In this document: one piece after another, positions 1-8,111 of the stretch
Layout: the number at the start of each line of letters is the position of its first letter
Numbering within the stretch: the stretch's first letter is position 1
Assembly: GCA_020347585.1 (NCBI GenBank)
Contig: CP070733.1
Location: 127,056 to 144,575, forward strand
Length of the DNA stretch: 17,520 nt
Origin: Pseudomonadota bacterium
GTDB taxonomy: Bacteria; Pseudomonadota; Gammaproteobacteria; CAMYNG01
Direction of reading: 5' to 3'
Notes under the pieces: model-generated
Seen by the model: the letters and a program-made list of their open reading frames with translations, nothing else
What the model was told of the DNA's origin: nothing
Database searches by the model: none
Made by a program: the position numbers and the translations under genes

Positions 1-460
1 CGCTCAGATCGGATGGTATGGCACCGCCATGCTGTGTTATGTCACGCCCAAGGAGCACCTCGGGCTGCCCAACAAGCAGGATGTGCGCGACGGCATCATC
101 ACCTACAAGATCGCCGCCCACGCTGCCGATCTTGCCAAGGGTTTCCCCGGCGCGCAGCTTCGCGACAATGCGCTCAGCAAAGCACGCTTCGAGTTTCGCT
201 GGGACGACCAGTTCAACCTCAGCTTAGACCCCGAGCGCGCCCGCGAATACCACGATGAGACCATGCCGAAAGAGGCGCACAAGGTGGCGCACTTCTGCTC
301 GATGTGCGGGCCGAATTTTTGCTCCATGAAGATAACCCAGGATGTTAGGGACTACGCAGCCACGAAGGGCATTGGCGTTGAGGTTGCCATCGAGGAAGGG
401 CTCAAAAACAAAGCACGCGAGTTCAACGAGACCGGCGCGAAGATCTACAAGGAAGTGTAA
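1..460 (+). CDS. thiC: Phosphomethylpyrimidine synthase ThiC, C-terminal part (5'-truncated by window edge)
   Basis: ThiC is a cytosolic radical-SAM-type enzyme. It rearranges 5-aminoimidazole ribotide into hydroxymethylpyrimidine phosphate for thiamine synthesis. Only the last ~152 codons are present; the first complete codon is at position 2 and TAA ends at 460. The decisive motif is the C-terminal cluster-binding signature CX2CX4C (CSMCGPNFC, Cys codons at 296, 305 and 320), which binds the [4Fe-4S] cluster that cleaves SAM. Around it lie the family stretches WYGTAMLCYVTPKEHLGLP and MKITQDVRDYA. The C-terminus is a normal family ending, so the gene is cut only by the window edge. It converges on metA with 22 nt between stop codons. 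Any TPP riboswitch would be upstream of the window. Identification is very secure. Confidence 0.97.
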   Translation, partial: AQIGWYGTAMLCYVTPKEHLGLPNKQDVRDGIITYKIAAHAADLAKGFPGAQLRDNALSKARFEFRWDDQFNLSLDPERAREYHDETMPKEAHKVAHFCSMCGPNFCSMKITQDVRDYAATKGIGVEVAIEEGLKNKAREFNETGAKIYKEV

Positions 461-463
461 CCG

Positions 464-498
464 CGGGCTGCGGTTCGGGCGATCAGCCCCGCAGCCCG
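464..498. terminator. Inverted repeat between convergent thiC and metA, possible shared terminator
   Basis: A perfect 10-bp inverted repeat (CGGGCTGCGG at 464-473, its complement at 489-498) encloses a 15-nt loop. It starts 3 nt after the thiC stop, and its right arm lies in the last codons of metA. Neither side has a T-tract, so it is not a classic intrinsic terminator. It may act as a GC-rich hairpin that stops transcripts or protects 3' ends from both directions. The repeat is directly visible; the role is inferred from its position. Confidence 0.45.
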
Positions 499-1553
499 AG
501 CGGGTCGTCCGGGTCGACGTGTGCCATGAATGGTACCTTGCGGTCCATGCTGGTGACCTGGTAGACCTTGCCAATCCAGTTGTTGATGACGGCTTCAGCC
601 GTATCGTGCCAGGTGTTGTGCAGGCGTGGTGCGATGAATGCCTCGGGAAACTCCGGTATCGGCTTGCCCTGTCGCAGGGCGGCGCGCAGTTCGGTACCGG
701 ATTCGTCGAGTATCGCCTGGTTCTGCAGCCCGAAATAGTTCTCGGGAAACGGTGGGTAGTCCTCGCACTCGCGGTTGAAGAACCGCACCACCTCGCGCTT
801 GTATTCTTTCAGAAGGCTGATGATGTCGTATTCCGGGTGCCCCTGGAAATATACCGTGCGCAGCAGATCCTCGCTGACCGCCAGGTGTACACCCGCCTCG
901 CGGCTTTCACCCAGTACGTGCAAGTGGGCCTGCTCGAACTGTTCGCGATCAACCTGGTTGAATCGCGAGTGCGGCACGTCGAACAGGGTGTTGACGTCAT
1001 TGACCAGCGGATGGCTGCGATCGACCACGCGGTGTGTGTAAACACCCCAGCGTTTGTCAGGCAGCCGGCGGCGCTTTTGACCATGACGAAACTGCAGTAC
1101 CGCGTGCGTCGCCAGGCACGAACACAGTACCGAGGTGACATTTTCGTGTGCCCAGTCAATGACCTCGATCAGCGGCTCCCAGAACGGCTCCAGGGCCAGA
1201 TCCGGCTGCGTAACGTTGGCGCCGGTGATGATCAGGGCGTCGAGCCCATCTGCTCTGATTCTGTCGAAGCTTTCGTAATAATGCGCGACGTACGCTGCCG
1301 CCTTGTCGCCACGCGGCACTGCCTCGATGGTGAATGGATGCACGTAGAACTGCGCGATCTGGTTGCTTTCGCCCACTAGGCGGAAGAACTGCCGTTCGGT
1401 GGCGGCCAACGCGGCGTCGGGCATCATATTCAGCAGCCCGATGTGCAGTTCGCGGATCTCCTGGTGAATCGCCTGATCGGCGGCCAGCACGGTGCCGCCC
1501 TCGCTGCGTAGGCGCTCGAAGGTGGGCAGATCGGTGTGCGCAACCAGTGGCAT
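483..1553 (-). CDS. metA: Homoserine O-acyltransferase, MetA family (probably O-succinyltransferase)
   Basis: MetA transfers an acyl group from acyl-CoA to homoserine, the first committed step of methionine synthesis, in the cytosol. The 356-residue protein has the glutamine-amidotransferase-like fold of the family. The catalytic Cys is C146 in VTSVLCSCLATHAVL, matching the E. coli stretch around C142. H239 and E241 in GHPEYD complete the catalytic set. After TGA, where E. coli has Gly and acetyl-CoA-using Bacillus enzymes have Glu, this protein has Thr115 (TGANVTQ), so acyl-CoA choice cannot be read from the sequence. It is ~47 residues longer than E. coli MetA, mostly through an insert after the His/Glu motif (about residues 258-295) and a longer C-terminus. 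The ATG at 1553 is preceded by a GAGAG-type ribosome site. It lies 17 nt after a P-loop protein gene and is probably cotranscribed with it. Confidence 0.9.
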   Translation of the reverse strand: MPLVAHTDLPTFERLRSEGGTVLAADQAIHQEIRELHIGLLNMMPDAALAATERQFFRLVGESNQIAQFYVHPFTIEAVPRGDKAAAYVAHYYESFDRIRADGLDALIITGANVTQPDLALEPFWEPLIEVIDWAHENVTSVLCSCLATHAVLQFRHGQKRRRLPDKRWGVYTHRVVDRSHPLVNDVNTLFDVPHSRFNQVDREQFEQAHLHVLGESREAGVHLAVSEDLLRTVYFQGHPEYDIISLLKEYKREVVRFFNRECEDYPPFPENYFGLQNQAILDESGTELRAALRQGKPIPEFPEAFIAPRLHNTWHDTAEAVINNWIGKVYQVTSMDRKVPFMAHVDPDDPLGLRG

Positions 1554-1570
1554 GAGAGTCTCTCGCGGCG

Positions 1571-2416
1571 CTAGGTCTGGCGCTCGATTGCCTGCTCGAT
1601 CAAGGCTAGCAGTCCGGCCTCGTCGCTGACCTGCGTCAGTTCCTCGGTGGTAATGGTGTAGCCGTGCGCGCTGGCAATGGCCTCGTAGCGGGGAATGCGC
1701 GAGCGAAACAGCCGCGGGAATATCCAGCGTACGAACTCGTCCGGATCGATCAGGGCCACGTAGGGCAGGTCATTGCTCTGCATATATTCGCGCAACTGTT
1801 CGTCAAGAAACGCCTCGCGGTAATAAAGCGGTTTTGGGTCCTGTTCGGCGCGGTGTATGAGTTCTTCCTCATCGTGCCGGGTTGCCTGGATATACAGGAT
1901 CAGCGTATGCGCGTCGAGCACCTCGATGACCTGTGGATCGTCGAGTTCGCACACGCTGCCACCGACATCATTGATGAAGTGTTTGTAGCCGTAGATCTCG
2001 TGCGCCTTGCGAATGAACTCGGGCACATCTTTCATCGCCGCGATCTCCGCATCGTGGTGCAGCGCCTGGCGGCGTTTGAATTCCTCCAGACCCAGTCCGC
2101 CCTGGTGCGGGTTGCCCACCTTGCCCAGGAAACTCGATACCGGCTTCAGGTTGTCCACGGTGATGTTGTTGTTGATGTATATCGAGTCCGAGCGCAGCAG
2201 GTCACGCAGGAATGGCACCTGCATGGCTTGCAGCTTGATGTTGTCGAGAATGGCCTCGTCAAGGTAGCGCGTACCGATGCGATAATCACCGGAGTAGTGG
2301 AACCAGTCGCGGTGACGCAGCATCTTGGCGATGCGTGTTTTGCCGACGCCAGACATGCCAAGCAGCGTAATGCTCTTGTTGTTCCAGGCCCTGAACTGCT
2401 CAACGGTCAGCTTCAC
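1571..2416 (-). CDS. Uncharacterised P-loop NTPase/kinase-like protein upstream of metA
   Basis: This is a cytosolic protein of 281 residues with a clear Walker A motif GMSGVGKT at residues 20-27, at the start of what looks like an adenylate/shikimate-kinase-type P-loop fold. I see no transmembrane segment and no second known domain. The substrate is unknown. Position 17 nt upstream of metA suggests cotranscription, but a methionine role is only inference. I chose the GTG at 2416 because a GGAG ribosome site sits 8 nt upstream and a promoter-like sequence lies just beyond it. A TTG at 2479 would add 21 residues but falls inside the presumed -35 box and has no clear ribosome site. The TAG stop is at 1571-1573. 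The P-loop is certain; the function is not. Confidence 0.85.
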   Translation of the reverse strand: MKLTVEQFRAWNNKSITLLGMSGVGKTRIAKMLRHRDWFHYSGDYRIGTRYLDEAILDNIKLQAMQVPFLRDLLRSDSIYINNNITVDNLKPVSSFLGKVGNPHQGGLGLEEFKRRQALHHDAEIAAMKDVPEFIRKAHEIYGYKHFINDVGGSVCELDDPQVIEVLDAHTLILYIQATRHDEEELIHRAEQDPKPLYYREAFLDEQLREYMQSNDLPYVALIDPDEFVRWIFPRLFRSRIPRYEAIASAHGYTITTEELTQVSDEAGLLALIEQAIERQT

Positions 2417-2450
2417 GTCACTCGCTCCGCGCGAATTGCACAATACGGGG

Positions 2451-2479
2451 ATTCTAAAGGGCTTGCGCCGTACTTCCAA
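2451..2479 (-). promoter_or_regulatory. Candidate sigma70 promoter for the P-loop gene and metA
   Basis: On the minus strand, TTGGAA (-35, 2474-2479) and TAGAAT (-10, 2451-2456, 5/6 to consensus) are separated by exactly 17 nt. Transcription would start about 28 nt before the GTG at 2416. It lies in the 87-nt gap after uvrA, so the P-loop/metA pair could be expressed independently of the efflux/uvrA genes upstream. The boxes are seen; activity is inferred. Confidence 0.5.
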
Positions 2480-2503
2480 ACCCCATCCTTGGCGGCGGCC
2501 ACT

Positions 2504-5500
2504 TCAGGTTCGGCTGCGCGGACGGCGTTCGCGCAGGAAGCGCTTTAGATAGCGGGCGGTGTTGGAGCGGTCGCCAGTTCCGCCAGCGCAGATGGTCTCC
2601 GGGGTGCCTTGTGCGACGATGCGTCCGCCGCCGTCGCCGCCTTCAGGGCCGAGGTCGATCACCCAGTCTGCTTCGGCAATCACGTCCAGGTTGTGTTCGA
2701 TCACGATCACGGAGCTACCCGCTTCCACCAGGCGGTGCAGCACGTGGATGAGCTTCTCAACATCGGCCATGTGCAGACCGACGGTGGGTTCGTCGAGAAC
2801 GTACAGGGTAGCGGCCTGCGCCGTGGCGCGGGTGCGCCGTGCGTCGCGTGCTTCTACGGGTCTGAATCGGGCAAGCTCGGCGACCAGCTTGATGCGCTGG
2901 GCCTCGCCGCCGCTTAAGGTTGGGCTTTGCTGGCCGAGGGTGAGATAGCCCAGTCCCACGTCTTGTAGCAACTGCAGCGCATGGTAGATGGTGGGGTGGG
3001 CGTGGAAAAAATCCACCGCCTCATCGACGCTCATGTTCAGCACTTCGGCGATGCTTCTGCCCCGGTAGCGCACCGCCAGGGTCTCGGGGTTGAAGCGTGC
3101 TCCGCTGCAGGCATCGCAGGCGACCTTTACATCCGGCAGAAAGCTCATCTCGATCTTCTTTTCGCCCTGACCGTCGCATGCATCGCATCGACCGCCCTTG
3201 ACGTTGAATGAAAAGCGGCTGGAATCGTAGCCGCGCATTCTGGCTTCGGTGGTGCGGGCGAACAGGCGCCGGATATCGTCCCAGAAGCCTACGTAGGTAG
3301 CGGGACATGAACGCGGTGTTTTGCCAATTGGTGTCTGGTCCACCTCCAGTACACGCTGCAACGTCTCCCAGCCATCAAGTGCTGTGCAGCCTGTGAGTTC
3401 AGTGGTGCGCCGGCGCCGCTGCCGGGCGAGCAGGCGACGCAGGTTGTCATGCAGCACCTCGCGCACCAGCGTGCTCTTGCCGCTGCCGCTCACTCCGGTA
3501 ACGCAGAGCAATCGTTGCAACGGCAGGCGCAGCTTAATGTTGCGGAGGTTGTGGAGGTGTGCGCCGCTGATATCAATGCTCGGTGTGCGTGTGCTGCCGC
3601 GGCGCGTGACCGGACGGCGTTCGGCAAGCGGGTGCGTCAGGGGTTTGGCAAGAAACCGGCCGGTGAGCGAGCGCCGGGTGCGCATCAGCGTGTTCACCGT
3701 ACCGGCCACAACCAGTTCGCCGCCATTGACACCGGCTCCGGGCCCCAGGTCGACAACGTGTTCAGCGCGGCGGATGGTGTCCTCGTCATGCTCGACCACG
3801 ATGATGGTATTGCCCTTGCCTTCCAGCCTGCGCAGTGTATCGAGCAACATTCGGTTGTCGCGCGGGTGCAGGCCGATGGTAGGTTCGTCGAGGATGTAAC
3901 ACACACCGCGCAGGTTGGAGCCCAGTTGCGAGGCCAGGCGAATACGCTGCGCCTCGCCGCCGCTCAGGGTAGGCGCAGCGCGATCCAGCGCCAGGTACCC
4001 TAGTCCCACCTGCTTGAGAAAACCGAGCCGCGTGCGCAGTTCGGGCAGTATGTCCCGGGCGATAGCCGCCTCGCGCTGGTTGAGCCGCAAGGCGCTGAAC
4101 TGTTTCTCTGCGTGTTCGACGGGCAGGGCTGTGAATTGGTCGATGCCGCGTTTGCGTAAGCGCACCGCCAGCGCCTCGGGGCGTAGGCGCCGGCCGTGGC
4201 ACGCCGGACATGGCGCCTGATCATCGTGCCGCGCGCCCTGCCACCAACTCTCCTCGCCGGTTTGCTCGGCATCGAAGTCCTTCAGTTGAAGCCCGGTGCC
4301 AAAACAGCGCTCGCACCAGCCATGGCGCGAGTTGAACGAAAACAGCCGCGGGTCCGGTTCCTCGAAGCTGCGTCCGCAACCGGGACAGGCGCGACGCGTG
4401 GAGTAGATAACACCGCTCCCCGCGCGTGCTTCGCCGAGATTGATTTGAACTACGCCTTTGCCGAAGTCCAGTGCGCATTGCAGCAGTTCGCGAAGTTCAG
4501 GCTCGGTGCGCGGCTGCACACTAAGTGTGCCAACCGGCAACTCGATGTTGTGCTCCTTGAAGCGGTCGAGGCGCGGCCAGTCCTCGGTAGTTTCGAGCCG
4601 GCCGTCGACGCGCAGGTGCGCAAAGCCCCGCGCGGCGGCCCATTTGGCGAGATCGGTGTAATAACCCTTGCGCGCCACTACCAGCGGCGCGGACACGGTG
4701 ATTTGCTTGCCGCGGTAGTCGCGCATGATGCGTGCCAGCACCGCCTCGGGCGTTTGCGCATCGATGGGAATTTCGCAGTCGGGGCAGTGCTGTACGCCGA
4801 GCTTGACGAACAGCAGGCGCAGAAAGTGATAGATCTCGGTCATGGTGGCGACGGTGCTCTTGCGCCCGCCGCGGCTGGTGCGCTGCTCGATAGCCACGGT
4901 AGGCGGAATGCCGAACACCGCATCGACGTCGGGACGCGCAGCGGGCTGCACAAACTGGCGCGCGTAGGCATTGAGCGATTCCAGGTAGCGCCGCTGCCCC
5001 TCATTGAACAGGATGTCGAATGCGACCGTGCTCTTGCCGCTACCGCTGATACCGGTGATGACGGTGAAACGCTCGCGCGGGATCTCAATATCCACGTCTT
5101 TGAGATTGTGCTCGCGCGCGTGGTGGATGCGAATCGCATTGCGCGCGCTGTGCCGTGGTCTGGTGCGTGCAGATTTTGCGGCGATGCGTTGCCCGGTTTT
5201 GCTCTGCGCCTTCAGATGCTCGCGCAAGGCGCGCCCGGTATGGCTGCGCCGGTGGCGTGCGACGTCAAAGGGCGTGCCCGCGCATACCAGTTGTCCGCCT
5301 TCGTCACCGCCCTCAGGGCCGAGGTCGATGATCCAGTCGGCCGCCTGGACAACATCGAGGTTGTGCTCGATCACCACCAGGCTGTGACCGTGCTCAAGCA
5401 ACTGGTGCAGCGCCTGCAGCAGTACCGCGATGTCGGCGAAGTGCAAACCGGTGGTTGGCTCGTCCAGCAGGAACAGCGTGCCGCCACCCGGCCTGCTGCG

Positions 5501-8089
5501 GCCGCGCGCTTTCGCCAAGTGGCCGGCGAGCTTGAGCCGCTGCGCTTCACCTCCGCTCAGCGTTGGTACTGGCTGGCCCAGTTTCATGTATTCCAGTCCA
5601 ACCGCGCGCAAGGGCTCGAACGCGGCCAACAACTCGGCGTTGCCGGCGAAAAACGCCAGCGCTTCTGCGACCGTCATCTCCAGTACGTCGGCGATGGAAC
5701 GCCCGGGCCCTTGCGTGCGGGTCGGGAACAGCTTTACCTCGAGCACCTCGGGTCGATAGCGCTTGCCGTCGCAGTCCGGGCAACGCAGATACACGTCGCT
5801 CAGGAACTGCATCTCCACGTGCTCGAAACCGTTGCCGCCGCAGGCGGGGCAGCGCCCGGTGCCGGCATTGAAGCTGAAGGTGCCGGCGCTGTAGCGGCGC
5901 TCGCGCGCCAGCGGCTCGGCGGCAAACACCTTGCGTATGGCGTCAAGTGCGCCGACATAGCTGGCGGGGTTGGAGCGGGTGGTCTTGCCGATGGGCGATT
6001 GGTCAACCAGCACCACATCGGCGATGCGTTGGTGGCCGCGAATGGCGCGGTGCCGACCTGCCGGTTCAACCGGCCGCCCCTTGAGTTTGCGCAGTGCGTT
6101 GTAGCACACGTCCTGTATCAGCGTTGACTTGCCCGAGCCGCTCACGCCGGTGACACACACCAGTCGGTTGAGCGGAATTCTCACGTCAACCTCCTTGAGG
6201 TTGTTTTCAGCGGCGCCCAACACGTCGAGCCAGGCGTCGGGTGTTTCCGGCTCGGGCGCGGCGTGTCCGGCGACAACACGCTTCCTGCCGCTCAGATACT
6301 GGCCGGTGAGCGAGCGCGGCGCGCGTAGCAGCGCCGCGGGGGTACCGAAAAACACCTGCCGGCCGCCGCGCTCACCCGGACCCGGCCCGATATCGAGGAT
6401 GCGGTCGGCCGCCAGCATCACCTGCGGGTCGTGCTCTACCACCAACAGCGAGTTACCCGCGTCGCGTAGCCTATGCAGCACCCTGACTACGCGCTGCATG
6501 TCGCGGGCGTGCAGGCCGATGCTGGGTTCGTCGAGCACAAACAGGGTGTTTACTAGCGAGGTGCCAAGCGCGGTGGTCAGGTTGATGCGCTGTACCTCGC
6601 CGCCACTCAGCGTGCGCGACTGCCGGTCCAGCGTCAGGTAGCCAAGGCCCACCTCGCACAGATAGCGCAGTCGCGCGCGGATTTCCCCCAGCAGCAGATC
6701 GGTGGCCTCGTCGAGCGGGCTTGGCAGGTGCACGCCCTCGAAGAATCGGGCGCAGCGCTCAATGGGCAGCAACATGATGTCGTGGATCGTCAGGCCGGGC
6801 AACGCACCGTGGCGCTTTGCGGAGAGGCGGCCGGCACGGGGCCTGAAGCGTTGCTGCGGTGCTAGCACCGCATCGGCGTCGGCCTGCGTACCGAGGCGCC
6901 ACAGCATAGCGTCGTCCCGCAGGCGCGCGCCGTTGCATTCGGTGCACTTGTCATAGGCGCGATAGCGGGACAACAGCACGCGGATGTGCATCTTGTAGCT
7001 CTTGGTCTCGAGCCAGGCGAAAAAGCGTTGCACGCCGTACCATAGCCCGTCCTCCCAGTCGCCTTCGCCTTCGAGTACCCAGTGTTTGTCGGCGGCGCCA
7101 AGCTTGCGCCAAGGCGCGTCGGTGGGGACACCACGCCGGCGCGCGAAGCGCATCAGGTCTGCCTGACACTCGTCGTAGCTTTGCGTCTGCCAAGGTTTGA
7201 TTGCTCCCTGCGCAAGGCTCTTGTTCTTGTCCGGTACCACCAGGTCGTAGTCGATGCCCATGGTGCGACCGAACCCACGGCAGACGGGGCAGGCGCCCAC
7301 GGGTGAATTGAAGGAGAACAGGCTGGGCACCGGATCCTGGTAGTGAATGTCGCACTGGGCGCAGTGCAGATCAGACGAGAAGCGCAGCGGCTTGCCTGCC
7401 TTGTTCTGCGCATCAAGCGGATAGACGTTGACGTGGCCGCGGCCATGGTGGAGCGCCGCTTCCAGCGCCTCTATTCCGCGCGCGCGGCGCGATGTGGCAA
7501 GCCGCAGCCGGTCCTGGATAATGTCGAGCTTTGTGCCGCGCCGGCGGTGGATACGCGTGTAACCTTGTTTGGCGAGCAGGTCTTTGACCTCGTCGACGGT
7601 GAAGTTGTCCGGCACTGTAACGGGAAAGGTCACCAGCGCGCGCGCATCGGTTGTCGCATTGGCCACGAGTTGTTGAAAGATGGTGTCCGGTGTGTCGCGC
7701 AGTACTGCCGCGCCGCAGCCGCGGCAGTACAACTGCGCCCCTCGTGCGAACAGCAGCTTAAGGTGGTCGTTGAGTTCGGTCATGGTACCCACCGTCGAGC
7801 GGGAGGTGCGCACCGGGTTGGTCTGATCGATAGCGATGGCCGGTGGAATGCCGTCGATGCGATCGGCCTGCGGCTTGTCCATGCGGTCCAGGAACTGCCG
7901 CGCATAGGGTGAGAAGGTCTCGACGTAGCGTCGCTGGCCCTCTGCGTAAATGGTGTCGAAGGCCAGCGAGGATTTGCCCGAGCCGCTAACGCCGGTCACC
8001 ACAATCAGTTCGTGCAATGGCAGCCGGAGGTCGAGGTCCCTTAGGTTGTGCTGCCGCGCGCCCTTTATAACGATGACATCATCGGACAT
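2504..8089 (-). CDS. uvrA: Double-length UvrA (two fused UvrA units, four ABC ATPase domains)
   Basis: The protein has 1861 residues, about twice the usual ~940. UvrA recognises DNA damage and loads UvrB in nucleotide excision repair. Here two complete UvrA-like units (about 1-960 and 985-1861) are joined by a basic linker. Walker A motifs (GVSGSGKS type) begin near 33, 648, 1013 and 1532. Signature LSGGE motifs are at 494, 844, 1375 and 1725, and Walker B LDEP motifs near 519, 875, 1400 and 1765. Each half has both zinc modules: C243/246/267/270 and C747/750/770/773, then C1235/1238/1259/1262 and C1635/1638/1658/1661. The insertion-domain interval is 111 residues in half one (C270-C382) but 31 in half two (C1262-C1294). 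The first signature is atypical (LSGGEVQRINL). I use the ATG at 8089, 22 nt after the RND stop; a GTG at 8146 would overlap that gene. All ATPase motifs look intact. Confidence 0.95.
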   Translation of the reverse strand: MSDDVIVIKGARQHNLRDLDLRLPLHELIVVTGVSGSGKSSLAFDTIYAEGQRRYVETFSPYARQFLDRMDKPQADRIDGIPPAIAIDQTNPVRTSRSTVGTMTELNDHLKLLFARGAQLYCRGCGAAVLRDTPDTIFQQLVANATTDARALVTFPVTVPDNFTVDEVKDLLAKQGYTRIHRRRGTKLDIIQDRLRLATSRRARGIEALEAALHHGRGHVNVYPLDAQNKAGKPLRFSSDLHCAQCDIHYQDPVPSLFSFNSPVGACPVCRGFGRTMGIDYDLVVPDKNKSLAQGAIKPWQTQSYDECQADLMRFARRRGVPTDAPWRKLGAADKHWVLEGEGDWEDGLWYGVQRFFAWLETKSYKMHIRVLLSRYRAYDKCTECNGARLRDDAMLWRLGTQADADAVLAPQQRFRPRAGRLSAKRHGALPGLTIHDIMLLPIERCARFFEGVHLPSPLDEATDLLLGEIRARLRYLCEVGLGYLTLDRQSRTLSGGEVQRINLTTALGTSLVNTLFVLDEPSIGLHARDMQRVVRVLHRLRDAGNSLLVVEHDPQVMLAADRILDIGPGPGERGGRQVFFGTPAALLRAPRSLTGQYLSGRKRVVAGHAAPEPETPDAWLDVLGAAENNLKEVDVRIPLNRLVCVTGVSGSGKSTLIQDVCYNALRKLKGRPVEPAGRHRAIRGHQRIADVVLVDQSPIGKTTRSNPASYVGALDAIRKVFAAEPLARERRYSAGTFSFNAGTGRCPACGGNGFEHVEMQFLSDVYLRCPDCDGKRYRPEVLEVKLFPTRTQGPGRSIADVLEMTVAEALAFFAGNAELLAAFEPLRAVGLEYMKLGQPVPTLSGGEAQRLKLAGHLAKARGRSRPGGGTLFLLDEPTTGLHFADIAVLLQALHQLLEHGHSLVVIEHNLDVVQAADWIIDLGPEGGDEGGQLVCAGTPFDVARHRRSHTGRALREHLKAQSKTGQRIAAKSARTRPRHSARNAIRIHHAREHNLKDVDIEIPRERFTVITGISGSGKSTVAFDILFNEGQRRYLESLNAYARQFVQPAARPDVDAVFGIPPTVAIEQRTSRGGRKSTVATMTEIYHFLRLLFVKLGVQHCPDCEIPIDAQTPEAVLARIMRDYRGKQITVSAPLVVARKGYYTDLAKWAAARGFAHLRVDGRLETTEDWPRLDRFKEHNIELPVGTLSVQPRTEPELRELLQCALDFGKGVVQINLGEARAGSGVIYSTRRACPGCGRSFEEPDPRLFSFNSRHGWCERCFGTGLQLKDFDAEQTGEESWWQGARHDDQAPCPACHGRRLRPEALAVRLRKRGIDQFTALPVEHAEKQFSALRLNQREAAIARDILPELRTRLGFLKQVGLGYLALDRAAPTLSGGEAQRIRLASQLGSNLRGVCYILDEPTIGLHPRDNRMLLDTLRRLEGKGNTIIVVEHDEDTIRRAEHVVDLGPGAGVNGGELVVAGTVNTLMRTRRSLTGRFLAKPLTHPLAERRPVTRRGSTRTPSIDISGAHLHNLRNIKLRLPLQRLLCVTGVSGSGKSTLVREVLHDNLRRLLARQRRRRTTELTGCTALDGWETLQRVLEVDQTPIGKTPRSCPATYVGFWDDIRRLFARTTEARMRGYDSSRFSFNVKGGRCDACDGQGEKKIEMSFLPDVKVACDACSGARFNPETLAVRYRGRSIAEVLNMSVDEAVDFFHAHPTIYHALQLLQDVGLGYLTLGQQSPTLSGGEAQRIKLVAELARFRPVEARDARRTRATAQAATLYVLDEPTVGLHMADVEKLIHVLHRLVEAGSSVIVIEHNLDVIAEADWVIDLGPEGGDGGGRIVAQGTPETICAGGTGDRSNTARYLKRFLRERRPRSRT

Positions 8090-8111
8090 GACTGCCTGGC
8101 GCTCCGGTGTG

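Noticed and set aside
342..1379. Open frame of 345 codons on the plus strand
   Set aside because: It is antisense to metA, which has clear catalytic motifs. The frame stays open because of GC-biased third positions, and its product has no recognisable features.
2417..2479. TTG start at 2479 for the P-loop protein
   Set aside because: It has no convincing ribosome site and lies within the candidate -35 box. The GTG at 2416 has a well-placed GGAG.
4196..6127. Open frame of 643 codons on the plus strand inside uvrA
   Set aside because: It is antisense to the conserved UvrA ATPase and zinc motifs. The low-complexity Ala/Arg/Gln-rich product is typical of a shadow frame in GC-rich DNA.
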